Source: Haemophilus parainfluenzae
Lineage (GTDB): Bacteria; Pseudomonadota; Gammaproteobacteria; Enterobacterales; Pasteurellaceae
Length of the DNA stretch: 64,000 nt
Assembly: GCF_014931395.1 (NCBI RefSeq)
Contig: NZ_CP063120.1
Coordinates: 1,719,501 to 1,783,500, forward strand
Reading direction: 5' to 3'
The position numbers were made by a program, and so were the translations under genes. Position 1 is the first letter of the stretch; every line of letters starts with the position of its first letter. Below are positions 18,774 through 28,336 of the stretch, one piece after another. Under the pieces are notes generated by a model. That model saw only the letters and a program-made list of their open reading frames with translations, was not told the origin of the DNA and did no database searches.

Positions 18774-20147
18774 ATGACAACAAACAATCAATCTCGCCAA
18801 ACGTGGTCTAGCCGACTAACTTATGTGCTCACCGTTGCAGGTGCGACAGTTGGCTTTGGGGCAACATGGCGCTTTCCTTATTTAGTGGGTGAAAATGGCG
18901 GTGGTGCCTACGTACTCCTCTTTTGTATCGCGATGATTGTCATTGGTATCCCGATGATTTTAGTAGAAAACGTTATTGGTCGCCGTTTGCGTGTGAATTC
19001 CATTGATGCCTTTGGCGACAAAATCCAAGATAAAGGTAAAAATATCTCCAAATATTGGAAGATTCTTGGTTACATGGGGCTTCTTGGCGCATTTGGTATC
19101 ATGGCTTATTACATGGTATTAGGTGGTTGGGTGATGTCTTATATCATCAGCCTGATGAATAACACCCTTGATATTAGCGCCCCAATTACAAAAGAAGTGG
19201 CCAAAGATTTCTACGATTTACACATCAGCAACAGCCCATGGGAAATCATGCTTTACACCTTCCTATTCGTGGCGGTGAATTACATTATTTTGGCTAAAGG
19301 TATCATTGGCGGAATTGAACGTTCCGTGAAATATTTAATGCCATTACTCTTTATTTTCCTCATTGGCATGGTGATTCGTAACCTTACCTTACCTGGTGCA
19401 ATGGAAGGTGTAACTTTCTACTTAAAACCAGATTTCAGCAAAATCACACCTAAATTATTCATCTTCGTATTAGGCCAAGTATTCTTCGCATTAAGCCTGG
19501 GTTTCGGTGTGTTGATTACCCTCTCCAGCTATTTGAACAAGGAAGAAAACCTTATCCAGACAGCCGTTATTACTGGCTTTACTAACACCATTATCGCCGT
19601 GTTATGTGGTTTTATGATCTTCCCATCATTATTCACATTCGGTATTGAACCTAACGCTGGCCCAACCTTGGTTTTCCAAAGTTTACCAATTGTATTCTCA
19701 CATTTATGGGCGGGTAAATTCTTTGCTATCGTGTTCTTCGGTTTATTGCTTATTGCCGCATTAACCACATCAATTACGATTTACGAAGTCATCATCACCG
19801 CATTACAAGAAAAACTCAGAATGCGCCGTGGTAAAGCAATTTTTGTGACCTTGATGGGGATTTTCTTATTAGGTAACGTGCCGTCTATTCTAGGTGATAA
19901 CCTTTGGAAAGATTTCACTATCTTCGGTAAAAGCATTTTTGATGCCTTCGATTTCGTCAGCGGAAATATTCTCTTTATGTTGACCGCACTTGGTTGTGCG
20001 ATTTTCGTTGGTTTTGTGTTAAAAGACGATGCAAAAAAAGAGCTATCACCAACGCCAAATTCACTTTTCACCACAATCTGGTTTAACTATGTCAAATTTG
20101 TGGTTCCAGTGATTATTTTGGTGATTTTTATCAGTAACCTTATTTAA
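18774..20147 (+). CDS. Neurotransmitter:sodium symporter family (NSS) transporter
   Basis: This 457-residue membrane protein has about 11-12 helices and the LeuT fold. Helix 1 carries the sodium/substrate signature GATVGFGATWRFPYLVGENG, followed by GGAYVLLFCIAMIVIGIPM. Helix 6 and flanks include GQVFFALSLGFGVLITLSSY, and helix 8 starts LLLIAALTTSITIYEV. Bacterial NSS proteins usually import amino acids with sodium; the substrate is not evident. It starts 27 bp after nth on the same strand, so it could be read through from the rnf operon. Confidence 0.9.
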   Translation: MTTNNQSRQTWSSRLTYVLTVAGATVGFGATWRFPYLVGENGGGAYVLLFCIAMIVIGIPMILVENVIGRRLRVNSIDAFGDKIQDKGKNISKYWKILGYMGLLGAFGIMAYYMVLGGWVMSYIISLMNNTLDISAPITKEVAKDFYDLHISNSPWEIMLYTFLFVAVNYIILAKGIIGGIERSVKYLMPLLFIFLIGMVIRNLTLPGAMEGVTFYLKPDFSKITPKLFIFVLGQVFFALSLGFGVLITLSSYLNKEENLIQTAVITGFTNTIIAVLCGFMIFPSLFTFGIEPNAGPTLVFQSLPIVFSHLWAGKFFAIVFFGLLLIAALTTSITIYEVIITALQEKLRMRRGKAIFVTLMGIFLLGNVPSILGDNLWKDFTIFGKSIFDAFDFVSGNILFMLTALGCAIFVGFVLKDDAKKELSPTPNSLFTTIWFNYVKFVVPVIILVIFISNLI

Positions 20148-20175
20148 TTAAGTCAGTGAAGCTCTTAAGAAAAGC

Positions 20176-20200
20176 TAACCGAAGTTGAAATATTCGGTTA
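20176..20200 (+). terminator. Hairpin after NSS transporter gene
   Basis: TAACCGAA (20176-20183) pairs with TTCGGTTA (20193-20200). The following ATTTCATGATTTTA is only moderately T-rich, so it is a weak terminator or 3'-end stabiliser. Confidence 0.4.
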
Positions 20201-20229
20201 ATTTCATGATTTTATTAACAGGATAATTT

Positions 20230-20730
20230 ATGCCCCTAAAGAAAATAATGCTTATCAGCATATTATCACTAGTTAGCATCAATATTTTTGCCGACTTTAA
20301 AGACAATAAAATTACAGAAGAATACTTTGGTGGCATTTGGAAATATGATAGCCAAAATCCAGCCGCTAAAAATCTTCCAGAAACCATAGAACTTGCTCAA
20401 TTTATTTTTGAACCAGATACAAAATCCTGCAATGGCCATGCATATAGCATGATATTTAATTTTTCTAATGGGAGGGAAATTCATAAAGACTTGCCCAAAC
20501 TCCAAAAAGCGTTATTTAAGAAAACAGAAAATAAACAATTATTTTTAAAAATAATTGAAGAACAAACAGCATTATTTAAAAAAGATAAATTAACTTTTTA
20601 TCCTATTCTAATGACAGAATGTGACCGTCAAAAAAGTATTATTTTATTATCAAGTCCAAATGAGGGTTTAGTTATTGGTCATGATAAAGCTAATATAGAA
20701 AAAGATTATGCAATTAAGATCTTTCGTTGA
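20230..20730 (+). CDS. Exported protein of unknown function
   Basis: This 166-residue protein has an N-terminal signal peptide (MPLKKIMLISILSLVSINIFA, cleavage before DFKDNK). The mature part is lysine-rich and has two cysteines (KSCNGHA and MTECDRQ) that could form a disulfide in the periplasm. I do not recognise the family. The coding sequence is clearly more AT-rich than its neighbours, which suggests recent acquisition or weak constraint. It stands alone between the NSS transporter and the convergent uup gene. Confidence 0.65.
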   Translation: MPLKKIMLISILSLVSINIFADFKDNKITEEYFGGIWKYDSQNPAAKNLPETIELAQFIFEPDTKSCNGHAYSMIFNFSNGREIHKDLPKLQKALFKKTENKQLFLKIIEEQTALFKKDKLTFYPILMTECDRQKSIILLSSPNEGLVIGHDKANIEKDYAIKIFR

Positions 20731-20796
20731 TTTAAGAAATTGGCAAAGAGACATAATCAGTGATTATAAGCTTTTTATTTTAAACCTGATTTAACA

Positions 20797-20857
20797 AAAA
20801 GTGCGGTCAAAATTTCCTAGGTTTTAAACATACTCCTAAAAATGACCGCACTTTTAT
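20797..20857. terminator. USS-pair terminator between the exported-protein gene and uup
   Basis: AAAAGTGCGGTC (20797-20808) and GACCGCACTTTT (20844-20855) are two full uptake signals in inverted orientation around a 35-base loop, giving a 12-bp stem with an A-run and a T-run. Inverted USS used as factor-independent terminators are well known in Haemophilus. It sits between convergent genes and can serve both. Confidence 0.8.
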
Positions 20858-20880
20858 TTAATTAAATATACAGAACTCTG

Positions 20881-22824
20881 TTACTTTTCTTCTGCTTGTT
20901 TTTTCTTTTCCTCTAATTCTTCCCAGCGTATAAATGCCGTTTCAAGTTCGGCTTCGGTATCCGCTAATTCCTTAAGCTTCGTATCCGTTACATCATGGGC
21001 TTGTTGGAAAAAGTGAGGGTCACCAATTTCAGCTTGAAGTGCGGTGATTTTCTCTTCCAATTCTTCCAATAATTGTGGTAGCTGTTCTAACTCACGTTGT
21101 TCTTTATAAGAAAGTTTAACGGATTTCGGCTTTTGAGAAACAACGTCATTTTTAGCCGCACTTTCTTGTACTTTTGGTGCTTCTTTTTTGACTTTTTGCG
21201 TTTCTTGCTCTGCTTTCATCGCAAAGTAATTGGCTTGTTGTCCTTTCGCATCAAAGAAACCACCCACGTATTTATTCAATACGCCGTCGCCTTCAAAGAA
21301 ATAACACTCCGTCGCGACGTTATCAATAAACTGACGATCATGGCTGACAATCAATAAGGTGCCTTGATAATCGGTGAGGATTTCTTCCAATAATTCTAAG
21401 GTTTCTACATCCAAGTCATTGGTTGGTTCATCAAGAATCAGTAGATTATTTGGTTTCAGTAATAATTTTGCTAATAACAAGCGATTACGTTCACCACCAG
21501 AAAGCGCTTTGACGGGTGTCATAGCGCGTTTTGGTGGAAATAAGAAGTCCTGCAAATAGCCTAATACATGACGTTTTACACCATTGACTTCAATATCCTG
21601 CTTGCCATCGGCAACGTTATCCATTACCGTTTTTTCTGGATCAAGATCAGCACGATATTGGTCAAAATAAGCGATATCTAATTTTGTACCACAATGAATG
21701 CGGCCGCTAGTTGGCTTTATTTCACCTAATAAAAGTTTAATAAAGGTGGTTTTTCCGCAGCCATTTGGCCCCACTAAAGCAATTTTATCGCCACGTAAAA
21801 TGGTCGTGCTGAAATCTTTGAGAAGTTGTTTGCCTTCAATTTCATAGCTCACATCTTCCATTTCAAACACAATTTTGCCTGAACGACTCGAGTTATCTAA
21901 TTGTAACTTAGCAGTACCCATCACTTCACGACGTTGACGACGTTCTTCACGCATGGCCTTTAAGGCGCGCACACGTCCTTCATTACGCGTACGACGCGCT
22001 TTAATACCTTGACGAATCCAAACCTCTTCTTGTGCTAAACGCTTATCGAAAAGCTCGTTCTGTAACGCTTCGACACGTAAGTTTTCTTCTTTCGTGGTGA
22101 GGTATAAATCATAATCACCCGGATAAGACACTAATTTACCGCGGTCTAAATCCACAATACGAGTGGCCATTTTGCGGATAAAAGAACGGTCGTGGGAAAT
22201 AAATACAATACTTCCGGTAAATTCTAATAAGAAGTTTTCTAACCATTCGATTGCATCCACATCCAAGTGGTTAGTCGGTTCATCTAATAACAAGACATCG
22301 GGGTTACACACCAACGCACGAGCAAGGGCGGCTTTACGCAACCAACCACCAGATAAATCCGCTAATTTAGTATCAGGATTTAACTCGAGCTTTTGCAGGA
22401 CTTCATTGATTTTATTTTCAAACTGCCAACCATTGGCATGCTCTAATTTAGCTTGCACTTGTGCCAGTTGATTAAGAATTTGCTCGTTGTAATTTTGTGT
22501 CAACTCTTGTGAAATATGATGGTATTCCTTTAACAAATCCGCTAAATGCTCAATCCCTTCCGCTACATAATCGAAAACATTACCTTCGGCGTGGCGAGGC
22601 GGGTCTTGTTCTAAACGTGAAACCACTAAATCTTTTTCATACTGCACTTTGCCGTCATCCATGGTGACTTGCTGTGCAATTATTTTTAATAACGTTGATT
22701 TACCTGCCCCGTTACGCCCCACCAAACACACGCGCTCATTCGGTTCAATATGCAGTTCAGCGTGATCAAGTAAGGGATGGTCACTAAAAGAAAGATAAGC
22801 GTTAGTTAAACTAATTAATGCCAC
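20881..22824 (-). CDS. uup: ABC-F ATPase Uup
   Basis: This 647-residue soluble protein has two ATP-binding cassettes and no membrane domain. Walker A motifs are GRNGAGKST and GPNGCGKTT; signature motifs are LSGGWLRKAALA and LSGGERNRLLLA; Walker B is LLLDEPTNHLD and LILDEPTNDLD. A basic linker (KARRTRNEGRVRALKAMREE) joins the cassettes. The C-terminal 85 residues form the coiled-coil nucleic-acid-binding domain typical of Uup. ABC-F proteins act on ribosomes; loss of Uup raises transposon excision in E. coli. It is 45 bp downstream of the dgt-like gene on the same strand. Confidence 0.93.
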   Translation of the reverse strand: MALISLTNAYLSFSDHPLLDHAELHIEPNERVCLVGRNGAGKSTLLKIIAQQVTMDDGKVQYEKDLVVSRLEQDPPRHAEGNVFDYVAEGIEHLADLLKEYHHISQELTQNYNEQILNQLAQVQAKLEHANGWQFENKINEVLQKLELNPDTKLADLSGGWLRKAALARALVCNPDVLLLDEPTNHLDVDAIEWLENFLLEFTGSIVFISHDRSFIRKMATRIVDLDRGKLVSYPGDYDLYLTTKEENLRVEALQNELFDKRLAQEEVWIRQGIKARRTRNEGRVRALKAMREERRQRREVMGTAKLQLDNSSRSGKIVFEMEDVSYEIEGKQLLKDFSTTILRGDKIALVGPNGCGKTTFIKLLLGEIKPTSGRIHCGTKLDIAYFDQYRADLDPEKTVMDNVADGKQDIEVNGVKRHVLGYLQDFLFPPKRAMTPVKALSGGERNRLLLAKLLLKPNNLLILDEPTNDLDVETLELLEEILTDYQGTLLIVSHDRQFIDNVATECYFFEGDGVLNKYVGGFFDAKGQQANYFAMKAEQETQKVKKEAPKVQESAAKNDVVSQKPKSVKLSYKEQRELEQLPQLLEELEEKITALQAEIGDPHFFQQAHDVTDTKLKELADTEAELETAFIRWEELEEKKKQAEEK

Positions 22825-22869
22825 AAAATTGTCCTATAAATTCAAAATATCAATAAAAATAACCGCGCT

Positions 22870-24222
22870 TTAGAGCTGATGATAAACCTTTAAGGCATAA
22901 GCATCTGACATGCCAGCGATATAGTCACAAATAATACGTTTTTTACCCTGCTCCGGCGCATTTCTCCAACGATTAGCGGTATTCGTTGGCAATAAACGTT
23001 CGGGGTCAGACTCAAAAATCTGGAACATTTCCGTGAGAATGCGTTGGCCTTTATATTCAATACGTTGCGTTTCCACATGACGAATCACATATTTCCATAC
23101 AAACTTTTTGAACACATTTAATGCCGCAATCACATCTTGCGGTAGTTCTGCATTATAACGTAACAAAGGTTCATCAAAATTGCCGGTGACTTTCCAACGC
23201 ACATGAGTAATAAAGAAATTCACTAATGCACCAATGGCATTTTTACGCTCGAAATGATGGTTGGAGAATAATCGTTGGCTGACTTGCTCTATATTTTTTG
23301 CTAGCCAATCTGAAGGAATCGTTTTAAGTTCATCTAAGGCTTCTTGCCACTGATGTTGATTTACGACACCGGTCACAATCGCATCTTCTAAATCATGTAC
23401 GCCATAGGCAATATCGTCTGCCAATTCCATAATGCTGCAATCTAACGATTTAAATTGTGTTTTTAAAAACTCGGCAGGATTTGACCGCACTTTTTGAAAT
23501 GAGCCAAATAAAGTGCGGTCATTTTCAGAAAGATTTTGCAACAGCCAATCAAACATTGTGACGTCATCACGGAATAACCCTTTTCCTGGTTTCCAATCAC
23601 TAATTTTGACATAACGCGGATCAGCGCTTTCAGTACGCGGCAACTGGGCATATTGAGGGGAAGATAAGTCTAAAATATTCGGATATTTCACCACGCCTAA
23701 AATAGCACGACGCGTTAAATTCATCCCTGCCGTTTCAGTATAAGGCTCAAGTTTAGTAATGATACGAAATGTCTGCGCATTGCCTTCAAAGCCGCCATGA
23801 TTCCGCATCATATAATTGAGGGCTACTTCCCCACCATGACCAAATGGTGGATGGCCAATATCATGCGCAAAGCACAAACTTTCAATTAAATCATTGCTTG
23901 GTAATAAAGGTTTGAGTTGTTTCTGTAATTCACTTTTTTCAATATGAAGCTGGTCTGAAATAGCAACATAACTTTCCGCAAATTTTAATTGGGAAACAAG
24001 GCTGCTGCCGATTTGTGCCACTTCAAGGGAATGGGTTAAACGAGTACGATAAAAATCATTTTCGCCCACCGCGTGAATTTGTGTTTTGGCTTGCAAACAA
24101 CGGAAAGCAGCAGAATGTAAAATCCGCCCGCGATCACGACGAAATGGTGGTCGATGATCTTTTTCGCGAGGCGGATCAGGAAGGAAACGTTCAGTCCAAA
24201 AATCAGCTAATTGGGTTCTCAT
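22870..24222 (-). CDS. dgt: Deoxyguanosinetriphosphate triphosphohydrolase-like protein
   Basis: This 450-residue HD-domain enzyme of the dGTPase family hydrolyses dNTPs to deoxynucleoside and triphosphate. The metal site is visible as [12 protein letters not shown] (first His) and [16 protein letters not shown] (HD), with D in [15 protein letters not shown]. The N-terminal [21 protein letters not shown] is typical. I choose ATG 24222 (MRTQLADFW), which overlaps the lrgB stop as ATGA; a 20-residue longer frame lies inside lrgB. An inverted USS pair (23483-23493, 23510-23520) is embedded in the coding region. Substrate preference is not evident. Confidence 0.9.
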   Translation of the reverse strand: MRTQLADFWTERFLPDPPREKDHRPPFRRDRGRILHSAAFRCLQAKTQIHAVGENDFYRTRLTHSLEVAQIGSSLVSQLKFAESYVAISDQLHIEKSELQKQLKPLLPSNDLIESLCFAHDIGHPPFGHGGEVALNYMMRNHGGFEGNAQTFRIITKLEPYTETAGMNLTRRAILGVVKYPNILDLSSPQYAQLPRTESADPRYVKISDWKPGKGLFRDDVTMFDWLLQNLSENDRTLFGSFQKVRSNPAEFLKTQFKSLDCSIMELADDIAYGVHDLEDAIVTGVVNQHQWQEALDELKTIPSDWLAKNIEQVSQRLFSNHHFERKNAIGALVNFFITHVRWKVTGNFDEPLLRYNAELPQDVIAALNVFKKFVWKYVIRHVETQRIEYKGQRILTEMFQIFESDPERLLPTNTANRWRNAPEQGKKRIICDYIAGMSDAYALKVYHQL

Positions 24223-24911
24223 AAAAATAGACGAATAATATGGAATACTAAGGGTGCTAAAATGGAGCTCATAATACCGCAAAGTACCAAAGAAATCGAA
24301 CTATAACTACCCGCTTTTGGATCGGCTTCCATACAACTTACCGTACCTAATGCGTGAGAAACCGCACCAACAGATAAACCGACCGCTTCTTGTTGTTTAA
24401 TCCCAACTTTTTTCAAGATGAGATAACCAAAAACTGACCCTTGTAAACCGGCGACAACCACACCTACCGCCGTCACGGCAGGAATGCCGCCTAAATGTGA
24501 AGCCACTTCCATTGCAATTGGCGTAGTAATTGATTTTGGTAATACCGTCGCAACCATTTCAGGGCTTGCACCTAAAATAATAGCAAAAATAGCCCCGGTA
24601 AACATGGAGAATATTGAGGCCAATGCGACTACTGAAAGGATAATTTTCCATTGTTTCGCAATTTGACGAATTTGTTCATACAACGGTAATGCCAGAGCAA
24701 CAATACTCAATCCTAATAAATTATTAATCGGCGCATTGCCTGCCATATAATCATCATAAGGAATACCGCTAACCACTAAAATTAGCACAAGAATGGATAC
24801 TGTTAGCACAAAAGTATTGAAAATCATCGATTTCCAACGTTTACTAATTTGTAGTGCGAGCCAAAATCCGAAAATCGTTAAACCGGTATAAAGATAAATT
24901 GCATACTGCAT
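24219..24911 (-). CDS. yohK: LrgB/CidB-family membrane protein
   Basis: This 230-residue inner-membrane protein has about six helices and is of the LrgB (YohK) family, partner of LrgA in a holin-antiholin-like or pyruvate-transport system. Family segments include [36 protein letters not shown] and [29 protein letters not shown]. It follows lrgA by 9 bp and overlaps the dgt start by 4 bp, so translation is probably coupled. Confidence 0.93.
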   Translation of the reverse strand: MQYAIYLYTGLTIFGFWLALQISKRWKSMIFNTFVLTVSILVLILVVSGIPYDDYMAGNAPINNLLGLSIVALALPLYEQIRQIAKQWKIILSVVALASIFSMFTGAIFAIILGASPEMVATVLPKSITTPIAMEVASHLGGIPAVTAVGVVVAGLQGSVFGYLILKKVGIKQQEAVGLSVGAVSHALGTVSCMEADPKAGSYSSISLVLCGIMSSILAPLVFHIIRLFL

Positions 24912-24920
24912 AATAAAACC

Positions 24921-25337
24921 TTAGTCTGCTTGAAGATTACGTTTTTCCAATACTTTTTTACGTTTATGGCTAAAAGATTGTTTGTAAAATAAATAGTTTC
25001 CTATAAATGCAATCACAAAAAGTGTTAAAAAGGTACTAAGAATATTTGGAATGAGTAAAATTTTCCACTGTGCCACGAGTAAATCATAATATTTGATAAT
25101 ACCCACGCTCACCGGCACAAAAAGCACCGCCATGTAGCGGATTAATAAGCTCGAACCGAAATAAATCCACTCTAGGTGAATCACATGAGTCGTTAAACCT
25201 AAAAAAAGTAATAACAAGCCCCAAATGCTGCCTGGAATCCCCACTGGAATGTAGTGAGAAATCAAATTGCCGAGTAGTAACATAATGTATAAAATGATGA
25301 GCGAACGAGCGAGTTGAACGCCTTTTTGGAGTAACAT
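24921..25337 (-). CDS. yohJ: LrgA/CidA-family membrane protein
   Basis: This 138-residue membrane protein has four helices and a basic C-terminal tail. Hallmarks are [20 protein letters not shown] and [20 protein letters not shown] of the LrgA/CidA (YohJ) family. A GAGGAAAT ribosome site precedes the ATG. It is first in the yohJ-yohK-dgt-uup run and divergent from the nuclease gene. Confidence 0.93.
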   Translation of the reverse strand: MLLQKGVQLARSLIILYIMLLLGNLISHYIPVGIPGSIWGLLLLFLGLTTHVIHLEWIYFGSSLLIRYMAVLFVPVSVGIIKYYDLLVAQWKILLIPNILSTFLTLFVIAFIGNYLFYKQSFSHKRKKVLEKRNLQAD

Positions 25338-25448
25338 ATTTCCTCTATCAACTTTTTTAATAATAATTAAAAATTATTTTACGCTTTTTTGTTAAAATTA
25401 CCCATCCATTTTAGCGAAATTTTGCGATGCAGATCAAAGAAATTCCAA

Positions 25449-25964
25449 ATGATTAGAAAATTCTTCTTATTTTTAACCCTAATTTTAACCGCACTTTGGA
25501 CGCCATTTTCAATATCGGCTGAACGCCAAATGGCGTGCTGGGTTGTTGGTGTAAGTGATGGCGATACCTTAACTTGCCTCTTACCCACTAAAAAACAACT
25601 CAAAGTGCGATTACAAGAAATTGATGCTCCGGAAAAAGGTCAACCGTTTGGAAAGAAAGCTAAACAATATCTTTCCCAGCTGGTTTTCAAACAAAATGTG
25701 ACGTTGTCGGTTTCTGGTTACGATCGCTACCAGCGTATTTTGGCAACAGTTTACCTGCAAGAACAAAACATCAACTTAGAAATGGTAAAAAACGGCATGG
25801 CGTGGGTTTATCCGCAATATGCTAAAAATCCACTCTACTTTCAGGCTCAAGATTTTGCACAACAACAAAAAATCGGTTTATGGCGCGATCCCTACCCTGT
25901 TGCCCCTTATGAATGGCGCAAACAGAAAAAAACAGTCAAACACGGAGATAACCATGGCTTTTGA
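25449..25964 (+). CDS. Secreted staphylococcal-nuclease-like (thermonuclease) protein
   Basis: This 171-residue protein has a signal peptide ([24 protein letters not shown]) and an SNase-type OB fold. Motifs are [31 protein letters not shown] with the catalytic Arg/Asp/Glu set, [15 protein letters not shown], and [17 protein letters not shown] choose ATG 25449 because it starts the signal peptide; an earlier in-frame ATG at 25389 would bury it. A USS (ACCGCACTT) lies within the signal peptide. The 3' end overlaps csdA by 11 bp. It would degrade DNA or RNA outside the cytoplasm. Confidence 0.88.
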   Translation: MIRKFFLFLTLILTALWTPFSISAERQMACWVVGVSDGDTLTCLLPTKKQLKVRLQEIDAPEKGQPFGKKAKQYLSQLVFKQNVTLSVSGYDRYQRILATVYLQEQNINLEMVKNGMAWVYPQYAKNPLYFQAQDFAQQQKIGLWRDPYPVAPYEWRKQKKTVKHGDNHGF

Positions 25965-27156
25965 TTATCAATCATTTAAAAATGAATTCCCTTATTTTAA
26001 ATCGCCAAATGCCGTGGTCTATTTGGATAATGCGGCGACAGCACTAAAACCTCAAGCATTAATTGATGCAACGAGTGCTTTCTATCAATCGGCAGGCTCC
26101 GTACATCGTAGTCAGTATGAAGCTGCACAGACAGCCCAATATGAAAATGCTCGTTACTTAGTTAAAACCTTAATTAATGCGGAAGATGAAAAAGCGGTAA
26201 TTTGGACGTCTGGGACGACTCATAGCATTAATTTAGTTGCTAATGGTTTACTCCCTTCTTTGCATGCTGATGATGAGATTTTAATTAGCCAAGCAGATCA
26301 TCATGCTAATTTTGTTACTTGGCACGAAACAGCGAAAAAATGCGGAGCAAAAATTAAAGTGCTGCCAATTTCGGATAATTGGCTAATTGATGAAAATGCC
26401 TTGATTAAAGCCTTAAATGAGAAAACCAAATTAGTCGCACTCAATTTTGTTTCCAACGTAACGGGAACAGAACAACATATCCAGCATTTAATTCGACTAA
26501 TCCGTCAACATAGCAATGCGCTCGTTTTAGTGGATGCTGCTCAGGCTATTAGTCATATACAGATTGATTTACAAGCATTAGATGCGGATTTTATTGCCTT
26601 TTCTGCACACAAAATTTATGGCCCCAACGGCATTGGCATACTAAGCGGAAAATTAAGCTCACTGTCCCTGCTACAACCGCTTTTTTACGGTGGAAAAATG
26701 ATTGAGCGAGTATCCCATGAATGTATTACCTTTGCCGACTTGCCTTATCGATTAGAGGCCGGCACACCGAATATTGCTGGCGTGATTGGTTTTGGTGCGG
26801 TGCTAGATTGGCTCAAAAAATGGGATTTTCAGGCAGCTGAAGCTCATGCCGTTGAGCTTGCTGAACAAAGTAAAGCGCGGTTAAAAAACTATCCGAATTG
26901 TCGTTTATTCAATTCACCGCAAGCAAGTTCTGTTGTATGTTTTGTTTTTGATGGTATTGCAGCATCCGATCTTGCTACCCTCTTAAGCGAACAAAAAATT
27001 GCGTTACGCATTGGTGAACATTGTGCACAACCTTATTTAGCCCGCCTTGGTGAGCGCACGACACTACGACTTTCTTTTGCGCCTTATAATAGCCCGAAAG
27101 ATGTGGATGTTTTTTTTGCGGCATTAGATAAATCCTTAGAGTTATTAACATGCTAG
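25954..27156 (+). CDS. csdA: Cysteine desulfurase, CsdA/SufS type
   Basis: This 400-residue PLP enzyme removes sulfur from cysteine as a persulfide. The PLP lysine is in [14 protein letters not shown], the PLP-stacking His in [12 protein letters not shown], and the persulfide Cys in [10 protein letters not shown]. The start is ATG 25954 ([15 protein letters not shown]), inside the end of the nuclease gene; a longer frame from 25819 is out of place within that gene. It overlaps csdE by 7 bp. The immediate CsdE partner argues for CsdA rather than SufS, since no other suf genes are near. Confidence 0.93.
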   Translation: MAFDYQSFKNEFPYFKSPNAVVYLDNAATALKPQALIDATSAFYQSAGSVHRSQYEAAQTAQYENARYLVKTLINAEDEKAVIWTSGTTHSINLVANGLLPSLHADDEILISQADHHANFVTWHETAKKCGAKIKVLPISDNWLIDENALIKALNEKTKLVALNFVSNVTGTEQHIQHLIRLIRQHSNALVLVDAAQAISHIQIDLQALDADFIAFSAHKIYGPNGIGILSGKLSSLSLLQPLFYGGKMIERVSHECITFADLPYRLEAGTPNIAGVIGFGAVLDWLKKWDFQAAEAHAVELAEQSKARLKNYPNCRLFNSPQASSVVCFVFDGIAASDLATLLSEQKIALRIGEHCAQPYLARLGERTTLRLSFAPYNSPKDVDVFFAALDKSLELLTC

Positions 27157-27536
27157 AAAACATTAAACAGGCAAAAAATTGGGAAGATCGTTACCGTTTT
27201 ATTATCCAAGCTGGTAAACATCTTTCTCAACCTTCTCCAGATGAATTGGCTCAAATGCAATCAATTCAAGGCTGTGAAGCGGGACTTTGGTTTATGGTCA
27301 TTCCACAACATGACGATACGTTTCAATTTCAAGCTTACAGCGAAGCGCGAATTATGAATGGTTTGTTATGGTTGTTGTTACAAAACATCAACGGCCAACC
27401 CCAAGAACAATTACAACAATTTAATATTCGCCAATTTTTTGATGAGCTTGGTATTGCCTCTCGCTTAAGTGAAACCCGCTTAAACGGTTTAAAACAAATC
27501 GAAGAAATCTTACACAATCTGCAATTATGTATCTGA
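27150..27536 (+). CDS. csdE: CsdE/SufE-family sulfur acceptor
   Basis: This 128-residue protein takes the persulfide from CsdA on its conserved cysteine C42 in MQSIQGCEAGLWF and passes it on, in E. coli to CsdL for tRNA t6A modification. The N-terminal NWEDRYRFIIQAGKHL and the later EARIMNGLLWLLL are family features. It starts inside the end of csdA and ends 10 bp into the DUF2310 gene, so all three should be translated together. Confidence 0.93.
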   Translation: MLENIKQAKNWEDRYRFIIQAGKHLSQPSPDELAQMQSIQGCEAGLWFMVIPQHDDTFQFQAYSEARIMNGLLWLLLQNINGQPQEQLQQFNIRQFFDELGIASRLSETRLNGLKQIEEILHNLQLCI

Positions 27537-28312
27537 TCGAACCTTTTTTTAAATTGACCGCCTTAGAAAATGATGTTGGCCAACAAAGCCGTTTGCTCAA
27601 TGCAATCATCGACCAATGGCGTTATAACGGGCAAATTATCGGCCGTGAAATCCCGCTTTATTTGACGGAGGAAGACGGCGAACAAGGTTTTGCAATGCGA
27701 GTTATTTGCCCTGAGCAAGATAGCCTTTTACCCGAGAATAATAACCAAACTGTAAATCTGGCGATGGAAAATGCTGAAAAGTGCGGTCTAAATTTTCAAG
27801 GTTTTCAAATTATTGCCGATGATTTAAATGCGGACAGCACCGCAGAATGTAGCCATCCTGCATGGCAGATGCTTTATACCACACATTTGCAATCTTGCTC
27901 GCCATTACATAGCGGAGATGATTTTTCTCCAATTCCGCTCTATAAACAGCTAAAAAATCAACCGCACTTAAGCCAAGATTTGATTAAATGGCAGGAAAAT
28001 TGGCAAGCTTGCGATCAGTTGCAAATGAATGGTTCAGCTTTAGAAAAAGAAGCATTAAACGAAATCTCTGAGGTTAATAGCACGCTCAGCAAACATGGGC
28101 GCTACCTTGCCGCTGAAATCGAAAAAGAAAACGGCATACCGACCTATTATTATTTATACCGTGTCGGAGGCCATTCTTTAGAGTCAGAACAGCAACGCTG
28201 TTGCCCACAATGTGGTGGCGATTGGGTATTAGACGCGCCACTATTTGATGTAATTTACTTTAAATGCGACCCATGTCGATTAGTCTCGAATGTGTCGTGG
28301 AATTTTTTATAG
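27527..28312 (+). CDS. DUF2310-type Zn-ribbon protein
   Basis: This 261-residue cytoplasmic protein of unknown function fits the DUF2310 family. The N-terminal 200 residues are mixed alpha/beta (MYLIEPFFKLTALENDVGQQ). The C-terminus carries a four-cysteine zinc ribbon: CCPQCGGDW and KCDPCR about 24 residues apart. The ATG lies inside the end of csdE. Two uptake signals occur inside the gene. Its tight coupling to csdA-csdE and placement before queF suggest a job in sulfur transfer or tRNA modification, but that is inference. Confidence 0.8.
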   Translation: MYLIEPFFKLTALENDVGQQSRLLNAIIDQWRYNGQIIGREIPLYLTEEDGEQGFAMRVICPEQDSLLPENNNQTVNLAMENAEKCGLNFQGFQIIADDLNADSTAECSHPAWQMLYTTHLQSCSPLHSGDDFSPIPLYKQLKNQPHLSQDLIKWQENWQACDQLQMNGSALEKEALNEISEVNSTLSKHGRYLAAEIEKENGIPTYYYLYRVGGHSLESEQQRCCPQCGGDWVLDAPLFDVIYFKCDPCRLVSNVSWNFL

Positions 28313-28336
28313 CGATTTCGTTATTCAGGAAAACAC

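Noticed and set aside
24222..24282. Longer N-terminus for the dGTPase-like protein
   Set aside because: It would add 20 residues within the lrgB coding region. The ATG at 24222 forms an ATGA overlap with the lrgB stop and gives the normal family start.
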